A stretch of 64,000 nt of DNA, from positions 1,116,001-1,180,000 of the forward strand of contig NW_025408675.1 of NCBI RefSeq assembly GCF_020360975.1. The letters run 5' to 3'. The DNA comes from Hirsutella rhossiliensis (lineage: Eukaryota; Ascomycota; Sordariomycetes; Hypocreales; Ophiocordycipitaceae). A program made the position numbers and the translations under genes. The notes under the pieces are model-generated. The model was not told the DNA's origin and did not search any database. It saw only the letters and a list, made by a program, of their open reading frames with translations. Position 1 is the first letter of the stretch. Each line of letters opens with the position of its first letter. Positions 23,259-32,806 of this stretch are shown here, piece after piece.

Positions 23259-24244
23259 TTACTCCTCCATCTTGTCCTCGTCCTTTTTCTCGTTGTCGTC
23301 TTCGTCGTCCGAGTCATCCTCGGCGCGCGCTAACCTCTCAGCCTCCTCGCGCAGCTCCTTGGGCACCTCCATGTGCCGGCCCTTTGTAGGCCCGTCGACG
23401 CCACTGATCCACGTCATCTCCAGCTCAAAGTCCTTGTCCTTGTTATCCTTTGAGGCCACGTAGATGATGCGAGCGGCCTGCTTGACGGCCTCGTGTATCG
23501 TAATGTTGCCGGCGGGCAGGTCCAGCTTCTCCAGCTCAGCCTTGGCAGCCTGGCGGCCCTTGCCCGTCGCGGCGCCGTAGTAGCCCCAGTATAGGCCGCT
23601 GGGCTCAATCATGTAGAGAAAGGGGCCGCCGTGCTTGCCGGGGATCTTGCCGCCGGCGCCGCATTTGGGGCCCGAGCCGACCTCGCCGTCGACGGGCGTC
23701 TCCTCGGAAGTGTCCACACCGCCGACAATTGCGGTGATGCCAAAGGGTCGGACTGAGCCGTACATGGTGTAGGCTTGCAGATAGCCGCCCATGCGGGAGG
23801 CAAGGTCGGCGGTGGGGATGGGCGTCTTGAAGTTCTGGCGCCAGCTCTGGGACTCGTCGCGGGCGCGGTCGACAAAGTGGCGGCCGTCTGGGACCATGCC
23901 TGAGTATACCTGAGGACGGGTCAGCGACTGGGAAAAGGAAGGCCCGAGGGAGATGACGTACTGCCCCAATGTGGCTGTCGATGGAAGCGATCCGCTTGTT
24001 GGCGCCGGGCTTCAGGAGCTTGGAAGCGACCACCTTTTCGACGGCGAGGACGACGCCGTCCTTGCAGCGGATGCCAATGGAGGTGCCGCCATTCTCGACG
24101 GCCTTGACGGCGTACTCGACCTGGAAGTTGCGGCCGTCGGGGGAGAAGATGGAGTTGAGGAGATCGTAGCCGGTGCCTATCGACGTCTGGACCGCGATCA
24201 AGTCAGCTTAGCCGGCAAGGCAGGGCGGCGGAAACGCTGACCAT
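23259..24244 (-). CDS. PRE10: 20S proteasome subunit alpha-7 (PSMA3/Pre10)
   Basis: Exons (complement) 24242-24244, 23962-24186 and 23259-23909 give 292 residues. Intron 1 (24187-24241) directly follows the ATG, so exon 1 codes for Met only; intron 2 is 23910-23961. The joined protein begins [20 protein letters not shown] and contains [19 protein letters not shown], the alpha-subunit N-terminal signature, then GMVPDGRHF and [18 protein letters not shown]. Alpha subunits lack the catalytic Thr and form the gated outer ring of the 20S core. The C-terminus ends in an acidic tail of about 25 residues, a known feature of alpha-7. RPT1, a 19S base subunit, lies 10 kb away with the same ATG-only first exon. 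Confidence 0.93.
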
Positions 24245-26045
24245 GATGGCTCTGAGCTCTCACAAGAGAGAGAGCGTCTTGGGACGGAGGAAGCTCTGTG
24301 TTTGCTAAGGGTGGTTGGGGAATTGGCGGCTCAGATTGGCGATGGAGGTTGGAGGCGGTGGGTTGGCGTGCGCATAGAGCTCCGGCAAGCAGCATCAGCA
24401 GCAGCAGGGTAGCAGGCAGCCTTGGGAGCTGCGTACTCGTGTGTGCTGTACAGTAATTAGGTAAGGTACCTTGAATTGGCGGGCGTGTTTGCCTGAGGCG
24501 CCAAGGGCACAAGGAAGGGTACCGCCACACTTGATGTCGCAGGGGCCTGTGGCTGGTGGTCTCGTCGGTGTGGTCAGGCTGTGGCTTGCCCCTCCAGGGT
24601 CGTGTACTTGTGTGATTGTACAGTAGGTACATATGCTGGTACGTAGGCACTTGGTGCATCTTTCAGCAGCAGAGCCACATCCATCATTGCCTGCCTGTCT
24701 ACCTAAGTAATGACCTAATGACCTACCTAGGTAATGACCTAATGCCTAATGCACTGCTGAGGCGGAACCTGGGCGGTGTCTCCTTCTATTAGTACACGCA
24801 ACTTCGCAAGAAAGCAAGACAGAAGGAGGGAGTAGTGCGTGGACCACGGAGAACTGCCATCGATGCTGCTCCGCAAGGGAGCCTGACAGCCTGAGCTGCG
24901 ACTAATAAGAGTTGATGGACGGGGTCGGCAGTCGGCCTACCATGCAACTCATTAATGGCTTGGTTCTGCATCCGCGAGCATGAAGACGGCGGGCTCGAGG
25001 TCCGGTGACGTGCTGAGCTGATGTCAAGGGAGGTACTCCGTACTGTCGTAGCAAGCCAACTTACCTTACCTACTACTAGTATCACTAGCAGCATAGAGGC
25101 ATGAACCCCGTGGCGGGGACTCTCCTGGCTCCAACACGAGACGCCGGGTCTCATTTGCCCACCACCATGTAAGTTTCTTGGACGTGTTCAAAGCAGTATA
25201 TCAGCGCTCATGCGTGGCGGCATTGTGCGCCCTGGATATTTGCAATCGCCCCTGACTTTGGGCAGCTGTAATGAGAATCTGATGCTTTCTCCGCGACGTC
25301 AGGCAAGGCAGGCAGTAGGCACGGTCGCGGTGACGCTTTCCTCGTCCCGTGACACGCCGTCGAGGTGTCTGTCTTGCGTCACCGCTTGCCCCTCCAGGCC
25401 TCCACCGTCTGAGGTCAGTCATGGATGGCCGACTCCTTCCATTCCCTCCCGCCTCCCTCCTTTTCTCTTGCCAGCAGAACCTTCAACACTTTGCGCCTCT
25501 TGTCTTTTCCTTTCTTTTTCTTCCACACACCGATATTTCTCTCCGCATTGCCCAGGCGCTCAAGCTGTCACCCCGCCCCGAGATATACCCTGGCTCTCGG
25601 TCCCGCATCCCACACTCCCAACGAGATAAGGAACAGGGGCAGTGGAAGCAGCAGCCGCCCGAGGGTTTGGAAAGGCCTGATCGACGACCCTCTCATCCCA
25701 TCTCGCCCGTCGCCCTTTGCTTTTCCGTGCCGCCGCTCGCCTTGGCCTGACTCATTACCTACCTAGCCAACCTACCTGAGGTAGTTAATACATCACGTTG
25801 CTTGCCAGCTGTCCGCCGACGACTGGCCCACGGGACTCGTACGCACGTTCTTGATACCCAACCAATATTAACCCAATCTGCTCTTGCTGCAGCGCCGACA
25901 TTTCTCCTCGGCACATTTTCGCAGACCGAAAAGAATCCCCGACTCTCTTAACTCCAACGACGACTCTCGAGGTATTCCCCAGACTCCCGCCTCCCCTTCC
26001 CCCGTCAACTCCTCCGAGGCTAACGCTCCGGCTGTTCTGTAGCAG
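24245..26045. other. Intergenic region upstream of PRE10 and the 26046 gene
   Basis: About 1.8 kb between divergent starts. It holds the 20-bp direct repeat at 24701-24744, a GTACTCCGTACT motif at 25033-25044, pyrimidine-rich sequence at 25420-25560 and TACCTACCTAG motifs near 25758. The T/C-rich stretch before 26046 ends in ctgtagcag, a possible 5' UTR intron acceptor. No gene was recognised. Confidence 0.5.
24701..24744. repeat. Imperfect 20-bp direct repeat containing CCTAGG-type motif
   Basis: Units 24701-24720 and 24725-24744 are identical except for one base (ACCTA[A/G]GTAATGACCTAATG) and are separated by ACCT. They lie about 460 bp upstream of the PRE10 ATG. They may be a regulatory-site array or replication slippage. 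Confidence 0.8.
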
Positions 26046-26882
26046 ATGCTAGCCAACATGCAACCAAACGCACACCAGGTCCACGACGACCTGGCCTCAC
26101 TCTTCTCTCGCTCCCTCACACTCAACCCAGAGCTTCGTGCCTCTACGCCCAAGGAGGCCCCGAGACAGGAGCCGTCTCTCTCTCCATCCGCCCCCCCGCA
26201 GCCCATCGTCTACTCCATCTCGCAGCACTATCACCACTCGGCCCACGTTGTCAAACCTTCGGCACCCCAAGCAGAGGCTCCTGCCCCCCAACGCCCCTCG
26301 TCCGAGCCTCCCCAGAGCGACATGTCTCTGTCAGAGACCATCTTGCGCCACTACGGCATAGATGCTGCCACCTTGACGCCTTCGCAGCTCCAGCTCTTCC
26401 GAATCGCCGATGAGCCCCAGAAACTCAGGCTCATCGAGCTCTGGAGCATCTGCCCCCCCAACAGGGGAGAGGAGATTCCGGCCTTGGCATGGAGCAGCGT
26501 CACCCTGGAGCAAGAGGAGCAGCTTGCCCGCATGCGCTTCGAGAGACAGCAGCAGAACCAGGTCATGAGCCTCGACGGCACCCAAGTCCAAGCGGCAGAC
26601 GGCAGATGGTCCCACCCCGACAGCGAGCCCTATGTTGTGTCTGGCTACGAGGAGCTCATGAGGAGAGAAAACGAACGCAACGCGGCAGGAAACAGATCCA
26701 CTGACATCTACAGCCATTTCGGCACCTCTGTTGGAGGCCCCAGCTACACCCCTGCGACGGACCCCGTGTACCTCGGCCTGGACGTTACGCGACAACAGCA
26801 GCAGATGGAAATGGCCACGCAATACGGTGCGTTTGAGCACTTGCGCAGCGCCGCCGAGGCCGACGCGATGGATGTTATGTAA
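26046..26882 (+). CDS. Hypothetical protein, Gln/Pro-rich with helical core
   Basis: A 278-residue single-exon ORF. The first ATG is at 26046 (MLANMQPNAHQVHDDL), with a second in-frame ATG at 26058. Residues about 30-95 are Pro/Ser/Gln-rich and probably disordered. The central part (SETILRHYGIDAATLTPSQLQLFRIADEPQKLRLIELW) looks like a compact helical module, followed by a Gln-rich region ending DAMDVM. There is no signal peptide or membrane segment and no family I recognise. Long open frame, conserved-looking core and a clean start context support a real gene; a ctgtagcag just before the ATG may be the end of a 5' UTR intron. Function unknown. Confidence 0.7.
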   Translation: MLANMQPNAHQVHDDLASLFSRSLTLNPELRASTPKEAPRQEPSLSPSAPPQPIVYSISQHYHHSAHVVKPSAPQAEAPAPQRPSSEPPQSDMSLSETILRHYGIDAATLTPSQLQLFRIADEPQKLRLIELWSICPPNRGEEIPALAWSSVTLEQEEQLARMRFERQQQNQVMSLDGTQVQAADGRWSHPDSEPYVVSGYEELMRRENERNAAGNRSTDIYSHFGTSVGGPSYTPATDPVYLGLDVTRQQQQMEMATQYGAFEHLRSAAEADAMDVM

Positions 26883-27603
26883 GGGTCTGAATGCAACTTG
26901 CACCCGGCGTGCAGTCCACAGATACAGTACAAACATAGACAGAACCGGCCGCCGAGGGACTTTTGGTTTGGTGAAACATGGCTAGTTGGAGGCGAGATAC
27001 AAAGGGTGAATCTGCATGTAATGGCTCCGGAAGGGAGTTCATGTTGCGGTGCGCTATTGCCATGAGTCGAAGTGGACGAGCATTGGGGCGATGGCGTCGC
27101 GGATATGTTTTTGCTGTTGATTCTTTATCCACACTCTCCTTCTCTCCACGTCCTCTCACTCTAGCAGGGCTCGTTCAGTGGGCGGCTGATAATGGGTCTG
27201 GAGCCTGGCCACCGCAGCAGCCAGCGAGGTATGTGACCCTTTTTCTTTCCTTCATCACCGTGCAGGCCCTCAGGTACGATTCCCCTTCTGTCGATGCTTG
27301 TTCCACCGGTAGCCCAGTCGCCGACCTTGAAGAGGATTACCAGCTGTCTGTAGCCATGCCCATAGCGCACAATAATGACAATATTGACGATTAAAAGCGG
27401 TTCCATCCTTGAAAGTGACTTTGTCTTGTGTATTCATTCCATTTAAATATGCGCTGCAGGCACTCATGACCAGAACCGTCGCCGCTCGCATACAGGGTTT
27501 GACCATTCCAGGGGTATCCATATCCATTGCCTGCGCTAGCCTTGTGCGAGGTCGTATCCAGTCCTCGTCGTCCATCGTCTAGGGGCCACTAGGCATTCGG
27601 CAA
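26883..27603. other. Intergenic region, convergent 3' ends
   Basis: A 721-bp spacer between the stop codons of the 26046 gene and RNA1. It presumably holds both 3' UTRs. No ORF, RNA gene or repeat could be supported. Confidence 0.6.
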
Positions 27604-28915
27604 CTAAATCTCCGTCTTCTCAAGCTTCTTAGCCAAGTCGTCCACCTCCTTATCCTTGAGCTGAACGACGGGTTCCTCTTGTGCCTCCTCGGCCTCCTTA
27701 ACGAGCTTCTCTGCCCTCTTCTCCGGCTCGATGTCTTCGTCCTCGTCTTCCTCGTCGCTGTCTTCGTCCTCGAGATCGCTCAGGCTATCAACGCCCCAGT
27801 CGTCCTCGATGATCACGTCACCGGCAAGCTTCTCCTTGCGGGACTCTAGGAGCTCCTGAAGAGCGAGGATCGACTCATCGTCCTCGGAAAACTTGTTGCC
27901 ATTCAGCTCGATTCGCCTCAGCGACGGCAGGCCGTCTTGCGCAGCAGAAGCAAAGCCCTTGACGCCGGCAGCAGTAATGTCGTTGTACTGCAGGCGCAGC
28001 GTTTCGAGCTCCTTGTTTTGTCCCTGAGCCAGAGCCTCCGAGAGCAGCAGGCCGCCCTTTGCGCCGAGAAGAGAGTCGCCGATGCCGAGCTCGCGGAGCA
28101 AGGCCCAGGTCGGGGTGACCTTTGCGAGAGCCTTGGCTCCCACGAGCGTAAACGTATTGTCCTGCAGATCGAGGATTCTCAGCTCGGTGGCATGGCTGAG
28201 GCCTTGGCTGAGGAGATGGGAGATGCCCTCCTGCCGGATACCGTTCTGGACCATCTTGATCTCCTTAACCTTGTTGTGCAGGTTGAACGTCTTGGCCCAT
28301 GCCGTCATGCTGCCGTTTTCCAGTCGGTTCCTCCCGCAAATGACGGTATCCAAGTCGGGGACATGCTGGCCCTCCTTTCGCGCCGCCTCCTTCTTGGCGT
28401 GGAGCTCTGACAGGGCGTCGGCAATGAGAATGCCGGCATGCGGGCCGAGACCGTTGTTGTTGAGGTAAAGATGCTGCAGAGGGACGTGGGAGGAGAGGAA
28501 GGCGACCAGAGGCGCCTGCGTGTTGAGGCCAAAGGCGTTGTCGTTCAGGTTGATGGTGTTTAGGTTGGGCAAGTTGAGAATCGACGTAAGCAGGGAGGAC
28601 AGAGCCTCGGGGATCTCGGCCAGGAGCCGGCCGGTGAAGATGTCGGCCAAGTTGGCAACCTAAAGGAAGGACCCGTCAGCAAGGCGACGAAGACGCCGGG
28701 GAAACGTGCCGAGGAGGACATACCTTGAGGTTCTTCTTGGTGGCCAGGACCTCGCCGAGGAGCTTGCAGGCCTCGACACCCAGCGTGTTGCCCAGCAAGC
28801 GGACTTCCTCGACGTCGCGGACACGGAGGTCGGCGATGTGGGCCTCAAGGTCGGCGGCGGTGTCGAGCTTGAGGCCCTTGCCTTCGATGGAAAACAGCTT
28901 GTCGGCGTCGGTCAT
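27604..28915 (-). CDS. RNA1: Ran GTPase-activating protein (RanGAP, Rna1)
   Basis: Exons (complement) 28724-28915 and 27604-28659; the intron 28660-28723 has donor GTATGT and acceptor tttag. The product has 415 residues and starts MTDADKLFSIEGKGLKLDT. It is built of leucine-rich repeats (LNTINLNDNAFG, LQHLYLNNNGLGPHAG, ICGRNRLENGSM, LRILDLQDNTF, LETLRLQYNDI, RRIELNGNKF), followed by an acidic tail at about residues 340-380 and a helical C-terminus. FTGRLLAEIPEAL carries the Arg (about residue 75) that aligns with the functionally important Arg74 of fission yeast Rna1. RanGAP stimulates GTP hydrolysis by Ran in the cytoplasm and so sets the RanGTP gradient for nuclear transport and spindle assembly. 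Divergent from cytochrome c1, with 459 bp between. Confidence 0.95.
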
Positions 28916-29374
28916 TGCGGTGAGAAGAGCCAGGAGTGTAGCTTGGTGGGAGGTTTGGGCGACGAGTCCAGAGGTTGCTCGGGGGTTTGCAGGATGCGAT
29001 TTCTGCTGTTGGCATATGACATGGTGGGGGCGGGGCAGTGAGAAGAGGAGGGCAGAGCACTTCACAATAGGCGCCCCTTAATTTCTGGGTACCTACGGTA
29101 CGGAGTACTCCGTAGTCTCGGTACCAGTACAAAGCCCATGTGCTTACCTAATCGTGCATGGGCTGGCATCTGCGATTCCGCCCCGGGAGCAACACGTGAC
29201 CCGGGCCAATCAGCATCGGCCCATTTCGGAACAACTGGATTTTCTCGGGTGCCAATGACCTCTAGCTGACCCCTTCGACCTCCGACCTCGAGAGCGACCA
29301 CTCCCCTCATCGCCGTCCCGACTCTGATTGCGGCATATCCCCCCCCCTTGCGGCACCGGTATCGCTCGTCAATA
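28916..29374. promoter_or_regulatory. Divergent promoter region RNA1 / CYT1
   Basis: 459 bp between two divergent ATGs. It contains a perfect 16-bp palindrome TACGGAGTACTCCGTA at 29099-29114 in a GTAC-rich context, and a C7-9 run just upstream of CYT1 (29340-29347). Shared control is inferred, not shown. Confidence 0.5.
29099..29114. promoter_or_regulatory. Perfect 16-bp palindrome TACGGAGTACTCCGTA
   Basis: Each half (TACGGAGT) is the exact reverse complement of the other. Half-sites or near copies recur in other intergenic regions: 15016-15026, 16890-16898 and 25033-25044. It may be a dimeric transcription-factor site or a relic of a small palindromic repeat. Confidence 0.6.
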
Positions 29375-30689
29375 ATGCTGACAAGGTCTTGCCTGCGCTC
29401 GACGCGCATCCTCAATGGACTGCGAAATGGCGCGACTACCGTCTCCAAGGTAAGGGTGGCCAACGGGCCTGGGGCTTCCGCAGCTTCCCTTTCCACCCCC
29501 CCCCGCGGCTTGCCGAGGGTACAAGAACACCAACCCCGACGCGCCAGAACGACCAATTGCATCATGAACGCCCTCGGACACGACAGATTCGATGCTGATC
29601 ATTCTCTGTCTTGTCTAGCGAGCGGCCTCGACGAGCTCTGGTGCTGCCGGCGAAGCCTCCCCTGCGCGACTCAACCTAGCGGCCATCGCCTCGACCACTG
29701 TGGCCGTCGGCTCCATCGCCTGGTACTATCACCTCTATGGCCCGGTTGCTCATGCTATGACGCCAGCTGAGGAGGGGTACGTTGTCTCGCCGCTGTCCAC
29801 AAGCAAGCTGCTTGCTTGGCGTGGGCTGGGCTGGCCTGCGGCAAAATACATTGCGTCGGCCAGCCTGTTTGCTAGATTGGGTCGCTGACTTGTGTGCCTT
29901 AGTCTGCACCCTACCAAATATCCCTGGGTTCACGAGAAGTGGTTCAAAACCTTTGACCACCAGGCGTGAGTGGTCAACAGCTCGGTCATGGACTCGGCTT
30001 GCTCATTATCTTCTAGTCTCCGTCGAGGCTTCCAAGTCTACCAGGAGGTGTGCATGAGCTGCCACTCCTTGAGTCGAATCCCTTACCGGTCACTGGTTGG
30101 CAGCGTCCTGACCGTCGACGAAGCCAAGGCCCTGGCCGAGGAGAACGAATACCCTGGTGAGCCGGACGAGCAGGGTGAGATTCAGATGCGCCCCGGAAAG
30201 CTGGCCGATTACATCCCCCCTCCCTACAAGAACGAGGAGGCGGCTCGTTTTGCAAACAACGGTGCCCTCCCTCCGGACCTGAGCTTGATCGTCAAGGCCC
30301 GCCACGGGGGCTGCAACTACATCTTCAGCCTGCTGACGGGCTACCCCGAGGAACCGCCGGCGGGCGCGCAAGTCGCTCCCGGCATGAACTTCAACCCGTA
30401 CTTCCCCGGCACCGGCATTGGCATGGCGCGTGTCCTCTACGAGGGCCTCGTCGAGTACGAGGACGGCACTCCAGCCTCGACGTCGCAGATGGCCAAGGAT
30501 GTCGTCGAGTTCCTCAACTGGGCGGCCGAGCCCGAGATGGACGACCGCAAGAGAATGGGCATGAAGGTGCTGGTCGTGACGTCGGTTCTGTGGGCTCTCA
30601 GCATTGGTGTCAAGCGATACAAGTGGGCGTGGCTGAAGTCGAGGAAGATTGCCTACGATCCTCCTGCGGAGACCAAGGTTCGCCGCTGA
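29375..30689 (+). CDS. CYT1: Cytochrome c1, heme protein of respiratory complex III
   Basis: Exons 29375-29449, 29619-29776, 29903-29965 and 30017-30689 give 322 residues; introns are 169, 126 and 51 bp. The N-terminus ([19 protein letters not shown]) is Arg-rich without acids, a mitochondrial targeting signal, and a hydrophobic stretch ([21 protein letters not shown]) follows as the sorting segment. VCMSCH (Cys111, Cys114, His115) is the CxxCH heme-c site, and [12 protein letters not shown] supplies the axial Met. The C-terminal anchor is [20 protein letters not shown]. Cytochrome c1 passes electrons from the Rieske protein to cytochrome c in the inner membrane. Cox17, 8 kb away, serves complex IV. 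Confidence 0.96.
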
Positions 30690-31513
30690 AGAGGCCACTC
30701 GCTGGCACCTTGGATGTATACTAGTGGCCCCCTTAGAAACAGCTCCTTTGTTGGCGGAGGCGGGTGGATGGGAGTGGAGGGCTGGTGGTGAGCAGAAGAC
30801 ACGGGGAGAAGTAGAGTGTAAATCAATGATCCAGTTCACTGCTCGCTTGCAAAGCGAGGCATGCTGCTGTGGCTGGCTGGCTTGGGCATGTTTTGGCGCA
30901 CTCGCGAGGTGGAATGTCGTAACTGATGTTCGCGACATGGCCAGCGGCTCTTGGGCGGCCCTTGGACGGGCCATGAGCTCCGTGTAAGCGCCAACAACCC
31001 GCGCTCGCCAGGCCCACATCAGGATGGGCCATGGGACCGACCCCCTTGGACTGACCGAGGGAAAACCATGCCCGCTGCTAGCACTAGATGTATGTTTTGG
31101 GCCGTGGACGAGCATTTATTAGTTCAGTGCGCGAGCTCGTTTAGGAAGAAAGTCATTATTACAGCCTTTACAGGTGTGATTACTGTTCCCACCTCTCCTC
31201 CGGTGACACCCGGCTCGCATCAACAGTCAGCCGAAGGCCGGACCAAACAAACGCCGGCCGGCAGGCATCGATACCCAGCATCCCATCAGGTTGCAGCTCT
31301 CTCACTCGCCCCAACGGCAAGCCTCCTTGTCCTCGTTGGGTTCTGTTACCGCCAATCTTTCTTTTCATCCTGCAGCTGTTTTTCGACATGTCAAGCCTTT
31401 GATTGCACCGAGCTCTTTCATCCTCGTTGCCACCCGCCGAGGAAGACAGACCAAGAGAGTTGTTCTTGCGAGAGAGCACAGCAGAGAGAGAAGCCCCCCC
31501 GCTCCCCCTGACC
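30690..31513. other. Intergenic region CYT1 to 31514 gene
   Basis: 824 bp containing the CYT1 3' UTR and the upstream region of the next plus-strand gene. In-frame codons extend upstream of 31514, but the sequence is pyrimidine- and purine-tract-rich leader. No other feature was seen. Confidence 0.55.
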
Positions 31514-32260
31514 ATGCCATTCGTCGTTGGCGGCGGCGACGACAACGTCCATCCGGGTCGGAAGCGCCGACGCGAGGGCGGCGAGGGCAGAGTGTACCGC
31601 CTCTACAGCCCCGAGAGGCCGGTCGACCTCTTTGTCCGCAGCAGCCAGGCGCCGGACGGGCCGCCGCGAAAGGTCGTACCCCTGTCGAAGCGACCTCGAA
31701 TCGCCGATGACGAGACACACCCGGACGGCGGCGAGCGGGCTTCGACACACCGACGGCGGCCATCGCAACAGCAAAAGGTTCTGCACGACCACACCGGCCT
31801 CGGCAACAGGACGTCGCCTCGGTCCAGCGGTGTCCTGCTATCACCCTGCCACATTTGCCACCGCAAGCCGACCAAGAAGTCGGATCTCGACTCCTTTGCC
31901 GAGTGCCAGGGCTGCGGGAAGCGGACGTGCTTCGTGTGCATCAGGGAGTGCCACGGCTGGCATGCCGGCCCGCTGGCCCCCGTGCTGTCGGAGCACGAGA
32001 TGCTGTCCCAGTCGTTTCACATGGACGATGTCCAAGACACGCCGCTGCATCACCCGCCACACCACCGCCTCCACCCCCAACCACCCGGCGACTGCGACGC
32101 TTGCGGGGGACAGCACGGCCACGGCGGCTACACGGACGAGGACAAGGGCTGGGATGCGTGCGGCCACCGCGCCGTCGTGTGCAGCCGCTGCTGCATCGAG
32201 AAGGGCGGCGAGGGTGAGGCCGTCTGCCTGGGATGTCTGTCAGGGATGCCCGGCGCTTGA
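31514..32260 (+). CDS. Hypothetical Cys-rich zinc-binding-like protein
   Basis: A single exon of 248 residues. The start at 31514 (MPFVVGGGDDNVHPG, context CTGACCATG) is preferred over in-frame codons back to 31403, which look like leader. Residues 1-105 are basic and low-complexity (GRKRRREGGEGRVYRLYSP). A Cys cluster follows: C112-x2-C115, C131-x2-C134, C139-x2-C142 and C146 (CHICHRK, ECQGCGKRTCFVCIREC), then His-rich sequence and a second cluster (CDACGG, CGHRAVVCSRCC, CLGC). Paired CxxC spacing suggests one or two zinc-binding treble-clef or RING-like folds; I cannot assign a named family. A nuclear, DNA- or protein-binding role is only a guess. Confidence 0.72.
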   Translation: MPFVVGGGDDNVHPGRKRRREGGEGRVYRLYSPERPVDLFVRSSQAPDGPPRKVVPLSKRPRIADDETHPDGGERASTHRRRPSQQQKVLHDHTGLGNRTSPRSSGVLLSPCHICHRKPTKKSDLDSFAECQGCGKRTCFVCIRECHGWHAGPLAPVLSEHEMLSQSFHMDDVQDTPLHHPPHHRLHPQPPGDCDACGGQHGHGGYTDEDKGWDACGHRAVVCSRCCIEKGGEGEAVCLGCLSGMPGA

Positions 32261-32806
32261 TGTGGTTGGGACACAGACATATCTTGACGAATAATGACGA
32301 CGTACATCGGTAATGGAGGCACTGCAGAATGAGCGACCAACAGCTCTCGCATATAGGTTCTGGCCGTTTCCTTCTGCACACACGGCTGGCCGGGAACACA
32401 TGACGCGCTGCAAGGTTGCGCGGCGTCCTTCGTCGGGCGAACTCATTCCAACACTTGGCGCGTTTCACAGGCAAGCGGGCATTCGGGAGTTTTTTTTGTA
32501 GCATCAGCTAGGCAAAGGTAGACAGGTAGTTTAAGTTACGTCGAGGTATTGTCGCCTTGTTGGTTTCATGTTGCCCCGAGCACTTATACATGAATCCATG
32601 CTCATAGGCAGCGGCGAAAAGATACCCAGACCTCTCTCAACACTGTATTTCAAGGGGCAATGCCTCAACGCCGGCGGCTTCTATTTCTACCGCTGGCTGC
32701 CAGCATCGACATAGATGCGTCTAGAAGCCCACCATCTGCCATACTCGTACACAAAGCCGCCAAAGAAAAGAACTTGCAAAAGGGGGCAAGCGAGCGACTG
32801 CCCAGC
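32261..32806. other. Intergenic region, convergent 3' ends
   Basis: 546 bp between the stop codons of the 31514 gene and RPT1. A run of eight T occurs near 32491. No gene or repeat was recognised. Confidence 0.6.
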
